Of a DNA stretch of 64,000 nt, positions 35,924 to 44,903 are shown in pieces. Where the stretch lies: the NCBI GenBank assembly GCA_963711495.1, contig CAVQEK010000013.1:868001-932000 (forward strand), in the 5' to 3' direction. Position numbers and translations under genes: made by a program. Position 1 is the first letter of the stretch; each line of letters opens with the position of its first letter. The notes below the pieces were generated by a model. That model saw nothing but the letters and a program-made list of their open reading frames with translations. It made no database searches and was not told where the DNA came from. The stretch is from CAVQEK01 sp963711495 (GTDB lineage: Bacteria; Bacteroidota; Bacteroidia; Cytophagales; Cyclobacteriaceae).

Positions 35924-36724
35924 CTACAATTTATCCAATGCCACAATCAACACAATGATATTGGAAATAATCGCCAATGCCGTTGCAAGGTCCCGCACCG
36001 ATTCATTGAATATTCTGACAACCGGTTCAATATAAATAATATCACCAGGCCGAACATCCAACATACTACTTTTCATGCCGTCAATGGTCGACAAATCCAC
36101 AAGAAATACTTCCGGATTGTGTAAGTCGCCCCGGATCAATCTGATGTTACGGCTTTTGCCGTGTTCATCGATACCCCCTGCCATGGCCAAAACTTCCAAA
36201 AGTGTGGTGCTTTCATTTTCCAGTGGAATCACTTTTCCTCCTGAAGCCCCCAAAACAATTACTCTTTTATTCAAATAGCTCACCCGAACGAATGGCTCTT
36301 TATAGAAATCACTATATTTTTTTTCCAGCAGTTTCTCAGAATTATCCAGCGTAAGCCCTGCAATGTGCACATATCCGATCATGGGTAATTTAACAAATCC
36401 GCTGTCGAGTACCAAAAACTCCGGTTTTTCCCGGTATTGCTGGTTCTGATTATTGCCCACAATTTGCAATTCATTATTGGGATCAATGATGCGCTCACCT
36501 TTGTTGGTAAATACTTTGATTTCCAGCAGGTCATTCGGCTGAATGATATAGTTTTTCTCGGCTACTTCCAGTTGTGAAGACAAAAATGATAAATCCTTAT
36601 CTTTGTCGATTTTAAACATGTAGTGTTGTTTGTAAACTTTGCAGGAAGCAAGAAAAATCATCAACACAAAAAATACGCTAACTTTCCTGACCAAGGTACT
36701 CAAGGCTTTCAATCTTTTCGACAA
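35924..36724 (-). CDS. Polysaccharide export lipoprotein (Wza-like)
   Basis: About 266 residues if started at the TTG at 36724. The frame is open further to an ATG at 36943, but that would run 200 bases into rfbC on the same strand and bury the signal peptide. With the later start the protein begins with VRKVSVFFVLMIFLASCKVY, a lipoprotein signal (LASC). Poly_export domain: NYIIQPNDLLEIKVFTNKGE and EFLVLDSGFVKLPMIGYVHI; SLBB domain: RVIVLGASGGKVIPL and LLEVLAMAGGI; C-terminal hydrophobic helix ALAIISNIIVLIVAL for the outer-membrane pore. It is 15 bases from the BY-kinase gene. Confidence 0.88.
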   Translation of the reverse strand: MSKRLKALSTLVRKVSVFFVLMIFLASCKVYKQHYMFKIDKDKDLSFLSSQLEVAEKNYIIQPNDLLEIKVFTNKGERIIDPNNELQIVGNNQNQQYREKPEFLVLDSGFVKLPMIGYVHIAGLTLDNSEKLLEKKYSDFYKEPFVRVSYLNKRVIVLGASGGKVIPLENESTTLLEVLAMAGGIDEHGKSRNIRLIRGDLHNPEVFLVDLSTIDGMKSSMLDVRPGDIIYIEPVVRIFNESVRDLATALAIISNIIVLIVALDKL

Positions 36725-36740
36725 AGATAAATTAAAAAAT

Positions 36741-37289
36741 TCAGTTAATTCCCAATGATGTTTTAAACTCCCGAAAGCTGGGAAGTTCGAGGTCTTTGGC
36801 TGAAAGGTTTGGAGCTTCAATGTTCCAGTTGATCTGAAGTTCGCCATCGTTCCAGATAATTCCCGATTCGGCAGTTTTGTTGTAAAAACCGGTGCACTTA
36901 TAAAAGAATATACAATCTTCAAGCGCCAGAAAACCGTGCCCAAAACCTTCCGGTATGTATAACATATTATTTAGCGTGCTGTCCAGCACCAGACTGTACG
37001 ACTGACCAAATGTTGCGGAATCCGGCCGCAGATCTACCGCTACATCCAAAGCCTTTCCGGTGATCACCCGCACCAATTTACCCTGTTCATATGGTTTTTT
37101 CTGAAAATGCAGTCCACGTAATACGTCCTTTCTGGAGAAAGATTGATTATCCTGTACAAATATCGATGGGAGTCCGGCTTCTTTAAATTTTGTCTGGTGA
37201 TAAGATTCGAAAAACAATCCGCGTTCATCGGTAAACTGGGGCGCTATGATTTCTACCAAACCCGCAATGCCCGTTTCTTTTATCTCCAT
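36741..37289 (-). CDS. rfbC: dTDP-4-dehydrorhamnose 3,5-epimerase
   Basis: 182 residues. Cupin epimerase of dTDP-L-rhamnose synthesis. It has FTDERGLFFESY, FVQDNQSFSRKDVLRGLHFQ (catalytic His about residue 60), KALDVAVDLRPDSATFG and YIPEGFGHGFLAL. The other rml genes are not in the window. Its presence in the polysaccharide group points to rhamnose or another 6-deoxyhexose in the exported polymer. Confidence 0.94.
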   Translation of the reverse strand: MEIKETGIAGLVEIIAPQFTDERGLFFESYHQTKFKEAGLPSIFVQDNQSFSRKDVLRGLHFQKKPYEQGKLVRVITGKALDVAVDLRPDSATFGQSYSLVLDSTLNNMLYIPEGFGHGFLALEDCIFFYKCTGFYNKTAESGIIWNDGELQINWNIEAPNLSAKDLELPSFREFKTSLGIN

Positions 37290-37300
37290 GTATTGGTAGT

Positions 37301-38410
37301 TTATGCGCTTTTAAGTGAAAGGATGGAACGATGATATTTCTCGATCACAATGTTTTCATCAAAATTGTTTACCGCTTTTAACCGGCTGTTGTCGCCCATA
37401 ATTTTTCGGTCTTCAGCGTTTAGGGTCAGTAATTTTTCCATTTTTGAAGCAAGGTCAATGGCATCTTTGGATTTACACAGAAAACCATTATAACCATCTT
37501 CCACAATATTTCTACAACCGGGCACGTCCGTAGCAACCAGGGGTAAACCCATGCTGGCGGCTTCAAGAAGGGTTTTTGGCGTGCCTTCCCGATACGAGGG
37601 AAGGACGACGCAATCAGCATCGCACAGGAAAGATTGAACATCATCCGTACTACCAAGATAATCGACTTTGTGTTCGGTGACCCATTTTTCAATGAGGCTT
37701 TTTGGGATTCCCCGTTTATGTTTTTCATCGATAGAACCCAAAAGCTGGAAATTTGCTACCACCCCTTTTTTTCTCAATTCCTCAATAGCTTCTACATATT
37801 CCACGACACCTTTGTCATAAATCAAGCGACTGACTAACAAAAATGTAAAAGGCCTTTGGACCGTCTTTGGCGTTGGTACATATTGATTGAGGTCTATCCC
37901 TGAACCAGGAACGAGTTCACACAATTCAGTCTTTACGATGCCTTTTTCCAGGAAAAGGTTGTGGTCATCTTCATTTTGAAAAAAGATCTTTTTAGGAAAC
38001 CGAAAAGCCAGCTTATAGAGCCAAATGGCAATTTTCGAAGAGAGACCTTCCCTCAAAAAGACGGTTCCCAAACCACATACATTATTGATAACCGGGATCC
38101 TTAATAAACTGGCGGCAATGGTTCCGTAGATGTTGGGTTTTATGGTAAAATGAAGAATTATATCTGGTTTAATGCGTTTATAAATGGAAAATAATTCCAG
38201 GATCAAAAAAAAGTCTTTTGCCGGATTCACTCCCCGGCTATCCATACGCACCGGAATATACTGACAACCCAATGACTGCACTTTTTCAGTATAACGGTCC
38301 TCGGGTGCAACAGCAAAAACTTCGTGACCATGGTTTTGCAATGACTCCACTAAGCCTTTACGGAAATTATAGATGTTCCAGGAAGTATTTAAAACAATGG
38401 CGATTTTCAT
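37301..38410 (-). CDS. GT4-family glycosyltransferase
   Basis: 369 residues with the GT-B plan: N-terminal IAIVLNTSWNIYNFRKGLVE, the central HFTIKPNIYGTIAASLLRIP (as in PglA/WbpH-like enzymes), donor domain with LLVSRLIYDKGVVEYVEAIE and the EX7E-type motif LPSYREGTPKTLLEAASMGL, then ATDVPGCRNIVEDGYNGFL. It probably adds a hexose or HexNAc to a lipid-linked glycan; the sugar cannot be read from sequence. It is the first gene of the minus-strand polysaccharide run. Confidence 0.9.
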   Translation of the reverse strand: MKIAIVLNTSWNIYNFRKGLVESLQNHGHEVFAVAPEDRYTEKVQSLGCQYIPVRMDSRGVNPAKDFFLILELFSIYKRIKPDIILHFTIKPNIYGTIAASLLRIPVINNVCGLGTVFLREGLSSKIAIWLYKLAFRFPKKIFFQNEDDHNLFLEKGIVKTELCELVPGSGIDLNQYVPTPKTVQRPFTFLLVSRLIYDKGVVEYVEAIEELRKKGVVANFQLLGSIDEKHKRGIPKSLIEKWVTEHKVDYLGSTDDVQSFLCDADCVVLPSYREGTPKTLLEAASMGLPLVATDVPGCRNIVEDGYNGFLCKSKDAIDLASKMEKLLTLNAEDRKIMGDNSRLKAVNNFDENIVIEKYHRSILSLKSA

Positions 38411-38577
38411 GAAAGATCGGACACTTCAAAAAGTGATATAAAAAGTAGAAATAAAACTAATTAAATTTTCAAACTACAAATAAAGGAATAAAATATTAAT
38501 AATTTTGAACGAAAGCTTATAATTTTCGTCAGTATGATGTGACGGTTAAAATAGAAGAAAATTGAATTGAATCCTGT

Positions 38578-39771
38578 ATGATAGACGACACCATATCCAC
38601 GGCAACACAAAATGAACGGGCCATATTGGTGGCTTTAACAACCAGCCAACAAAGTGCTGATAAAGTCAGGGAATATCTTGATGAACTTGAATTTTTGGCT
38701 AGGACACTTGGACTGGATACCAGGGGGCAATTTTCTCAAAAAATGGATAAACCTGACCCCCGCACATTTATTGGCAAGGGGAAAGCGGAAGAAGTGCGTG
38801 CCTTTGTCAGGTCACATGAAATTGATCTTGTAATTTTTGATGATGACCTCAGCCCTTCCCAGTTGAGGAACCTGGAGAATTTATTTAATTGCCGCATATA
38901 TGATCGCAGTCTGCTAATCCTCGATATTTTTCTTAGCCGGGCCAAGACAGCGCAAGCCAAAACACAAGTGGAACTGGCAAGATATCAATATTTACTGCCA
39001 CGTCTTACCAGAATGTGGACCCACCTTGAACGTCAGCGCGGGGGTACCGGCACGAGGGGTGGCGCTGGTGAAAAAGAAATAGAAACAGACCGGCGCATTA
39101 TACGGGATCAGATCAACATTTTAAAAGGCCGGCTGGAAAAAATCAACAAACAAAGTGTCACACAACGGAAATCACGATCAAATATCGTTCGCGTCTCACT
39201 CGTAGGCTACACCAATGTAGGTAAATCAACCCTGATGAATTTGCTTTCGAAATCCAGTGTGCATGCAGAAAATAAGCTTTTTGCCACGGTTGATTCAACG
39301 GTAAGAAAGGTGGTTATTGATCACATTCCGTTTTTATTGTCCGATACGGTGGGATTTATCCGGAAATTGCCACACCATTTGATCGAATCCTTCAAGTCTA
39401 CACTGGATGAAGTGGCAGAGTCGGATATATTGCTGCATGTGGTAGACGTATCTCACCCGTCTTTTCAGGATCAGATTGAAGTCGTGAATAAAACACTGAC
39501 TGAGATCGGTGCCACTGACAAACCGGTCATTTATGTATTTAATAAGATAGATATAATGGAACCAACGGAGGAGCATTTCGATGAAGAGGGACAGGTGTCA
39601 ATCGAAAAATTGAAAGCGTCCCAATTAGGAGTCAGTACGGTGGAAGAGCGCGTGTATATATCGGCGGCAGAAAAAATAAATATTGATGAATTAAAGCACA
39701 AATTGGCCAGCAAGGTGAAAGAAAGGCACCTCACCATTTATCCCAATTATCTCAATCATCAGGTTTATTGA
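38578..39771 (+). CDS. hflX: GTPase HflX
   Basis: 397 residues. Ribosome-splitting GTPase. It has an N-terminal HflX domain (ERAILVALTTSQQSADKVRE, GKGKAEEVRAFVRSHEIDLV), the glycine-rich linker RQRGGTGTRGGAGEKEIETD, and a G domain: GYTNVGKSTLMNLL (G1), TVDSTVRKV, DTVGFIRKLPHHLIESFKST (G3), VFNKIDIM (G4), ISAAEKINIDEL (G5). A TAATTTTG box at 38500-38507 is a candidate -7 element. Confidence 0.95.
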   Translation: MIDDTISTATQNERAILVALTTSQQSADKVREYLDELEFLARTLGLDTRGQFSQKMDKPDPRTFIGKGKAEEVRAFVRSHEIDLVIFDDDLSPSQLRNLENLFNCRIYDRSLLILDIFLSRAKTAQAKTQVELARYQYLLPRLTRMWTHLERQRGGTGTRGGAGEKEIETDRRIIRDQINILKGRLEKINKQSVTQRKSRSNIVRVSLVGYTNVGKSTLMNLLSKSSVHAENKLFATVDSTVRKVVIDHIPFLLSDTVGFIRKLPHHLIESFKSTLDEVAESDILLHVVDVSHPSFQDQIEVVNKTLTEIGATDKPVIYVFNKIDIMEPTEEHFDEEGQVSIEKLKASQLGVSTVEERVYISAAEKINIDELKHKLASKVKERHLTIYPNYLNHQVY

Positions 39772-39793
39772 AAGCAGGGTGAATGAATGACTA

Positions 39794-40987
39794 TCAATGG
39801 CCCTGATTATTATCCGTCAGGATTACATTCACCTGAGGGTTACGAAGCCAATGGGCCCTGATCAGCTTTCTGAATTCTATCGTTCCTATAATATAATAGG
39901 TATTCAGAGAACGGTGTTCTTCTGATATTTCAATAAAATCAGTTTTATCGATCAGGTTGTAATCTTCAAAGCGTACGTAAACTTCTACTTTGAAGTCATC
40001 GGTTAACCGGTAACCCAGTCCCTGATTGAGCTTTTTGAATTCATATTTGTACTGATACGTCAGTGCAGAAATATCGGAAAGCACTGCAGAACCAGTGGGA
40101 TATCCTCCGGCACCTTTGCCAATAAAAAACTGATGTTCGGAAAAGGCGCCTTCTACTATAACTCCGTTAAATTCATTCTCTACTTTGTATAATTCACTTT
40201 TGTCATTGACAAATTGTGGCATCACGTAGGCGATAACGTCTTCGCCGAATTTCCTGCTTTTTGCCAATAGTTTTATGTTGAAACCTTTCTCCTGGGCAAT
40301 TTTGATATCGAAATCATTCACATTCTGTATGCCAAAATTGAAAATGTCTTCCGGTTTAACGAAAATGCCAAAAGCATGGATCAACATGATACACAGTTTG
40401 TACTTGGCATCATAACCTTCCACATCCAGGGTGGGATCGGTTTCTGCGTAGCCGAGTTCCTGTGCTTCTTTTAGCGCCACCTCGAAGCTTTTTTGTTCTG
40501 AAAATATTTTGGTAAGAATATAATTAGTTGATCCGTTAAAAATGCCTTCTACGGCATTGAGTTGATCGTTATCGTAATATTCTTCCAGGTTTCGAAGAAT
40601 AGGGATGCTCGCACAGCTCGCACCTTCATAGAGCAATGCAGTGTGATGTTTTTGCTGTAATTCATAGAGTTCTTCCATGTTATCAGCCACCATTTTTTTA
40701 TTCGCCGTAACCACGCACTTACCATGTTTCAGTGCAGTAGTTACGATCTCATAGGCCGCCAGTGGATCATTGATCAATTCCACTACTACGTCTACTTCCG
40801 GATTATTGAGGATGTCCTCCTTATCAAATGTGAAATAATGGGAGGGCAAAGGGCGTTTTTTGTCCCGGTTTTTTACACAGATCTTAAGGATCTCTGCCTG
40901 TATGCCTTTGGTTTCCCTGAGGACGTGATAAAGTCCCTGGCCCACCACGCCAAATCCAAATATTCCGAGTTTTAATTTTTTGTTCAT
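39794..40987 (-). CDS. hom: Homoserine dehydrogenase
   Basis: 397 residues. NAD(P)H-dependent reduction of aspartate semialdehyde to homoserine, the branch point for methionine and threonine. It has LGIFGFGVVGQGLYHVL (Rossmann), TANKKMVA, the substrate region LLYEGASCASIPILRNLEEY, FNGSTNYILTKI, LGYAETDPTLDVEGYDAKYK and KGAGGYPTGSAVLSDI. The kinase domain of bifunctional ThrA is absent and there is no typical ACT domain; the last 60 residues are not assigned. Control is by the SAM-I riboswitch in its leader. Confidence 0.93.
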   Translation of the reverse strand: MNKKLKLGIFGFGVVGQGLYHVLRETKGIQAEILKICVKNRDKKRPLPSHYFTFDKEDILNNPEVDVVVELINDPLAAYEIVTTALKHGKCVVTANKKMVADNMEELYELQQKHHTALLYEGASCASIPILRNLEEYYDNDQLNAVEGIFNGSTNYILTKIFSEQKSFEVALKEAQELGYAETDPTLDVEGYDAKYKLCIMLIHAFGIFVKPEDIFNFGIQNVNDFDIKIAQEKGFNIKLLAKSRKFGEDVIAYVMPQFVNDKSELYKVENEFNGVIVEGAFSEHQFFIGKGAGGYPTGSAVLSDISALTYQYKYEFKKLNQGLGYRLTDDFKVEVYVRFEDYNLIDKTDFIEISEEHRSLNTYYIIGTIEFRKLIRAHWLRNPQVNVILTDNNQGH

Positions 40988-41006
40988 GGCTGTCTATTTA
41001 AAAAAA

Positions 41007-41034
41007 AATCCCTTCGCATAAGTCAGAAGAGATT
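41007..41034 (-). terminator. Riboswitch-controlled terminator in the hom leader
   Basis: On the minus strand AATCTCTTC, 10-base loop, GAAGGGATT, then nine T (plus positions 40999-41008): a 9-bp stem with one G-U pair. The loop and left arm (plus 41018-41031) can pair instead with the 3' strand of the riboswitch P1 stem and the bases after it (plus 41047-41060): 14 positions with one mismatch. This provides the antiterminator. Confidence 0.85.
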
Positions 41035-41054
41035 GTTTTTTTAAAACTCTGCTA

Positions 41055-41163
41055 ACTTATCTCCCCATATCGGGCAGGAATTGGCACCTTTATAAATTTT
41101 TTTGAGATTGATGAGGTTGCCAAGGTTTCTCAGGGCCTGTTCCCTCCACCTTTCTGGATAAGT
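41055..41163 (-). promoter_or_regulatory. SAM-I (S-box) riboswitch upstream of hom
   Basis: Read on the minus strand the element starts with P1 ACTTATC and closes with GATAAGT. Between them are the conserved S-box blocks: AGAAAGGTGGAGGGA, GGCCCTGAGAAACC, TTGGCAACC, then AAGGTGCCAATTCCTGCC and GGGGAGATAAG. These are the P2 kink-turn, pseudoknot and SAM-binding sequences of class SAM-I. A terminator follows, and hom starts about 70 bases downstream. SAM binding would stabilise P1, free the terminator and turn hom off. Confidence 0.94.
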
Positions 41164-41402
41164 AAACAATTTTAATCCGGCAGTTATCATAGAAATTGAG
41201 TTTGACAACGATTGAAATGCATGGTTCCTCCTTTCTAAAGATATACTGCCAGGTTATTTCTATTTCCTTATTTAAAGAACGAAATGCAAAGAAAATCACT
41301 GCGATGCAACTTTGCAACTAAATGGTATGGATGATTGTTGACCACAGGGTAATGCCTTCATAACAGGTAATTTACCATTTTGATGAGAACAGGGATTAAA
41401 AG

Positions 41403-41434
41403 TTGCAATCTGCACATAAAATATATTAATTTTG
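41403..41434 (+). promoter_or_regulatory. Bacteroidota promoter for tRNA-Arg
   Basis: TTG at 41403-41405 (-33) and TAATTTTG at 41427-41434 (-7, exact TAnnTTTG) are 21 bases apart. The tRNA starts 15 bases after the -7 box. Confidence 0.6.
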
Positions 41435-41448
41435 CGACCTGAATTTCC

Positions 41449-41520
41449 GGCCTCGTAGTTCAATGGATAGAATAGGAGTTTCCTAAACTCTAGATCTAGG
41501 TTCGATTCCTAGCGAGGCTA
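41449..41520 (+). tRNA. tRNA-Arg (anticodon CCU)
   Basis: 72 bases fold into a full cloverleaf: acceptor GGCCTCG/CGAGGCT (first pair G-U), D stem GTTC/GAAT, anticodon stem GGAGT/ACTCT with loop TTCCTAA (anticodon CCT), variable AGAT, T stem CTAGG/CCTAG with loop TTCGATT, and discriminator A. CCA is not encoded, as is usual in Bacteroidota. Confidence 0.95.
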
Positions 41521-42252
41521 CTTTTTCATACTTCTGTAATTCGCTTTACAGCACTTCAGCTTATGGTGCCAATTTGTTACAATTAATATTAAAGATCTGC
41601 ACAGCCGCACACTTTTTTAGTAAGGAATTAAGTATTGATTGGGGATGACTTCTTAGATTTTTGAAATTAATCAACCGGACGAGTACACGTCGATTTTTTT
41701 CGTCGAAGGCATCGTTTTATCTCCTGTCAGCCATTTGAACTACACTTCCTTGGCCCGAATCAAATCCACCTGATTTTTGATTCAGGTTAAAACCACAAAA
41801 TTGATGAAGGATGTAGTACTCGACAATGGAGTTCAGTCGATGCCCTGATTGGTGTCATCTAATATCGACAGTATCTCACTACATTGTTCCGCGTCATAAT
41901 CATTGTGCAAATTTGCAATAGTGGCCTTCTTGTTACAGTTCGTCCGTCAGTAAGGGCTAAAAGTCACTTTTAAGAAATCACCTACCACTTTATCTGAATT
42001 TACCATTTGTTTCCGGATGTTTTCCAGAAACCTGAATTTGAAACGCTTCAAGTTTCCGATTGGAGTTGAGGAATGCCCGATCTTAACCGATCTTAAATTG
42101 TGTATCATGAATTTGTCAAAATTAAGAACCATGTGAAACAAACAGCCACAAGGCCGTGGCCCTGCCGACTTTTCATGTCATTCTCTGTTCGGTTTCCCAA
42201 GACTTCAGAACCAGCTCGTTAGGCGGGGACATCCGAGTGTGAAAACGCATCA
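41521..42252. other. 730 bases without an intact gene after tRNA-Arg
   Basis: Short open frames only. On the minus strand about 41947-42141 there is a 64-residue basic frame (KIGHSSTPIGNLKRFKFRFL) and nearby broken frames that look like the tail of a degraded gene, perhaps a transposase, but I cannot match a family. This marks the change from housekeeping genes to decayed accessory DNA. Confidence 0.4.
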
Positions 42253-43020
42253 TCATTTCTTTAATTCATCCTGCACTTGCTGGCTCATCCGCAGGTGCTT
42301 GCGGAGTGTGGGCAGGGTACTGTTGATCCAAGCCTCCAATTGTGCGTTGCCCGCGACGGCAGTGGTATTGGAGCGGTTGTTCGTGTTGTTGCCCTGCGTA
42401 GTGGCACTCCTGTTGTTGTTGGGTACGCTGTCACTTTGGCCAAACTGGCCTTTGGTACTGGCATTGGCGGTTGCCGAATTTATGTCACTTTGGCCTTGAT
42501 TGTTCTCCGCTTCTGTCCCATATTTTTTTGCGGCATTCTCAAATTTACTGATGGCACCTTTGTGACCTTTCACCATCATATCCGCATATTGCCTGTCAAA
42601 ATCATCGGAGGGTGTTTTTTGAAGTTTGTCTACATTGTCCTGATTTTGGTCCATCATTTCAGTTGGGAAGTCCCAGCCATTGTCGCTGGCTATTTGTTTT
42701 AATTTTTCGTTTGCCGACTGGTGGTCGCTTTTGATGGTCTGGGCGAGGTCTTTCACCTGCTGGTTGTTGGATTTGCTCATGGCTATTTCCGCCATTTTGA
42801 TCTCCATCATGCCATCGCTGGCGGCTTCTTTTACAAAATTGCGCTGGCTTTGGTCATTATTTACCTGACTGTTATTGGCGATTGCCTCCATTGTATTTTC
42901 AGTGGCACCAAAACTTTGGACCTCGTCTTCGCTGTCGATGTGGTGGTTCCTGCACGATACGGTTGCAATGCCTAAGACACAAACCATTGTGAGTGATTTA
43001 ATGAAATTTGTTGTTTTCAT
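42253..43020 (-). CDS. DUF4142 lipoprotein with an Asn/Gln/Thr-rich insertion
   Basis: 255 residues from the ATG at 43020, which places a lipoprotein signal (FIKSLTMVCVLGIATVSC, lipobox TVSC) at the start; an upstream ATG at 43077 adds 19 residues and hides it. The DUF4142 ferritin-like helices are visible: AASDGMMEIKMAEIAMSKSN, VKDLAQTIKSDHQSANEKLK, FDRQYADMMVKGHKGAISKF, and the last helix LEAWINSTLPTLRKHLRMSQ. Between helices 3 and 4 lie about 60 low-complexity residues (NNQGQSDINSATANASTKGQ onward). A periplasmic or outer-membrane stress-related role is commonly supposed for the family. Confidence 0.85.
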   Translation of the reverse strand: MKTTNFIKSLTMVCVLGIATVSCRNHHIDSEDEVQSFGATENTMEAIANNSQVNNDQSQRNFVKEAASDGMMEIKMAEIAMSKSNNQQVKDLAQTIKSDHQSANEKLKQIASDNGWDFPTEMMDQNQDNVDKLQKTPSDDFDRQYADMMVKGHKGAISKFENAAKKYGTEAENNQGQSDINSATANASTKGQFGQSDSVPNNNRSATTQGNNTNNRSNTTAVAGNAQLEAWINSTLPTLRKHLRMSQQVQDELKK

Positions 43021-43583
43021 GGTCTTACAAGTTTTGTCGTTGAACGTAAAGTTTAAAGTATTAAACCTGGTCTGCAAAGGTTAAAAAGTATGCCAGTCCT
43101 GAAAGTATGGGGAACGAATGACTTCCACGGTCCGGTTCGCTGCAAAAGCAGGTTTTGGAACACGACTAGAAAAATGATCATTGCACCTTACATAAAAATC
43201 ATGGCGACTTCGCGGAAATCACTTTGTCGCTTGCCGGTATGTTCACAGCCGGCTTAAGCCTTTTTGTGCTTATCGGTGGGAATTTCCTGATATTCCTTAT
43301 TGGTTATTTGGCAATTGGGGACCGGGATTTGCTTTTATGCTGCCTGCCCGAAAAAGGTAAAAATGGAAGTATGATGCCACGGCTGGAAAGGACGGACAAT
43401 GAATTCTCACTTCTTCAGTGCACCATCGCTATATTCGTTATTCCTTTTTTCATCGTTTTTAAACATCGGCGCGTGTCGTTATTATTCCACAGACTACCCC
43501 AGGTTGAGGAATTATTTGCAGGACTCATCCGGCCTTTCAGTTGTGGTTATCCAAATTCCAAAAAAGAATTATTAAGATGAGTA

Positions 43584-43769
43584 TCAATGATCTGAACTTA
43601 CAATTTGTTCCCGGATATACGAAACATGGTTAAGCAGATACACTATATCTTTAAAATCATGACTTGTTCGGGAGTCTTTGCCTCCACGTTCATGAAATGC
43701 ATCAAATTTGGATGCCATAAAGTAGGGAAGGGGCAACCATAGGACCGGTAAACCATCCGGATCGTACAA
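43584..43769 (-). pseudogene. Fragment of an AbiEii-like nucleotidyltransferase
   Basis: A 61-residue frame contains PYFMASKFDAFHERGGKDSR followed by TSHDFKDIVYLLNH, the central motif (PYFLAxKxEAFxxRGxxDxxxSxDxEDIxxxL) of AbiEii/type IV toxin-antitoxin nucleotidyltransferases and their relatives. The N-terminal catalytic GSxxxxD part is missing and no stop-free extension exists upstream, so this is a remnant. The rest of 43078-43842 shows no convincing gene. Confidence 0.5.
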
Positions 43770-43842
43770 AAAAGATATGTGAAATCAGGCTTTAAGCGCC
43801 TTCGTTGCCTGCATCAGAAACTGCTCCGACCTCCACCTGGAT

Positions 43843-44850
43843 TTATTTTCCATTTAAACTTTGTGCTATATTATCTTTATACTTTTCCTGCAATTCTTTC
43901 AATCGCATTTTCAAATCGTTCACCACATCAGTATAAGCCGGGTTATTAATTAAATTATTCATTTCAGAAGGGTCTGTTTTTAAATCATAAAATTCCCAGG
44001 AATCGACAACATTGTAAAAATGAATTAATTTATAATTCGTTGTCCGGATACCGTAATGTGGTGTGGCCCCAAAACCTTTCTCATAATAATGATAATAAAG
44101 GGCATCTCTCCACTTTTCCGGGTTTCCTTTCCATATTTCGCGCAATGATCTTCCCTGCATTTCATCCGGAATTTTCACTCCTGCCATATCGAGTAATGTT
44201 GGTGGTATATCCAGATTTTGAACAAGATTATCGGAAACACTTCCCGATGCAATTTCTGGAGGATATTTTATTATCAAAGGAGTTCTCATGGCTTCTTCAT
44301 ACATGAACCGCTTATCGAATAAACCATGTTCACCAAGAAAAACCCCCTGGTCGGAAGTATAAACCACTACCGTATTTTTATCGAGGCCATTTTCTTTCAG
44401 AAAATTTATTATTCTTCCAACGCTTTCATCTACCGAAACGATACATCTCAGGTAATCTTCCATAAAACGCCTGAATTTCCAGTGGTCATATTCAGTTGTA
44501 TTACCTTTTACTTCCCGGAATTCATCCTCTTCCTTTTTATAGGCCTGGTCCCATTTGGCACGTTCCTCCGGCGACAACCGGTTCAGTCTTCTCCAGTATT
44601 CACCCGGGGCCCAGGAATTGACAGGCGCAGTATCGCAACGGTTACAGGGGACCTTAAAATCCATTCGTATATCCATATGGTTTCTCACGGTGAGCATTTG
44701 CCTTTTCAAAGCCTCTCTGCCCTGGTAGTCATCATAAAAGTTATCAGGTAACGGGAAATCCTTGTCGTTGAACAGTTGCAGGTTTTTTAATGCCGGCATC
44801 CAGCTTCGGTGGGGAGCTTTATGCTGCATCATCAGGCAAAAAGGTTTGTT
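43843..44850 (-). pseudogene. Sulfatase, 3' part (separated by the IS66-family insertion)
   Basis: The frame continues from the insertion point to the stop at 43843 (335 residues, KNKPFCLMMQHKAPHRSW onward). It carries the second half of an S1 formylglycine sulfatase: VVVYTSDQGVFLGEHGLFDK with the metal-binding DQG and GEHGLFDKR, MRTPLIIKYP, IRTTNYKLIHFYN, YDLKTDPSEMNNLIN. An ATG at 44832 could start a truncated product, but the formylglycine site is on the other side of the IS. Joining with 47189-47737 and dropping one target repeat gives an uninterrupted 518-residue protein. Confidence 0.92.
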
Positions 44851-44903
44851 TTTATTGCGTAAGCATACCGTAAACCCCCTATTGGCTCAATCTGCCAGAT
44901 CTA

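Noticed and set aside
36725..36943. N-terminal extension of the Wza-like protein to the ATG at 36943
   Set aside because: It would overlap rfbC by 200 bases on the same strand and place the lipoprotein signal 90 residues inside the protein; the TTG at 36724 fits better.
41090..41317. 75-residue minus-strand frame upstream of hom
   Set aside because: It runs through the SAM-I riboswitch, whose conserved RNA sequence explains this region better.
42239..43084. Several plus-strand frames opposite the DUF4142 gene
   Set aside because: Mirror of helical, Gln/Asn-rich coding sequence on the other strand; no independent coding signs.
43224..43580. 118-residue plus-strand frame with hydrophobic stretches
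   Set aside because: Starts at TTG, has no recognisable domain, no ribosome site, irregular composition, and lies in a decayed region; not supported as a gene.
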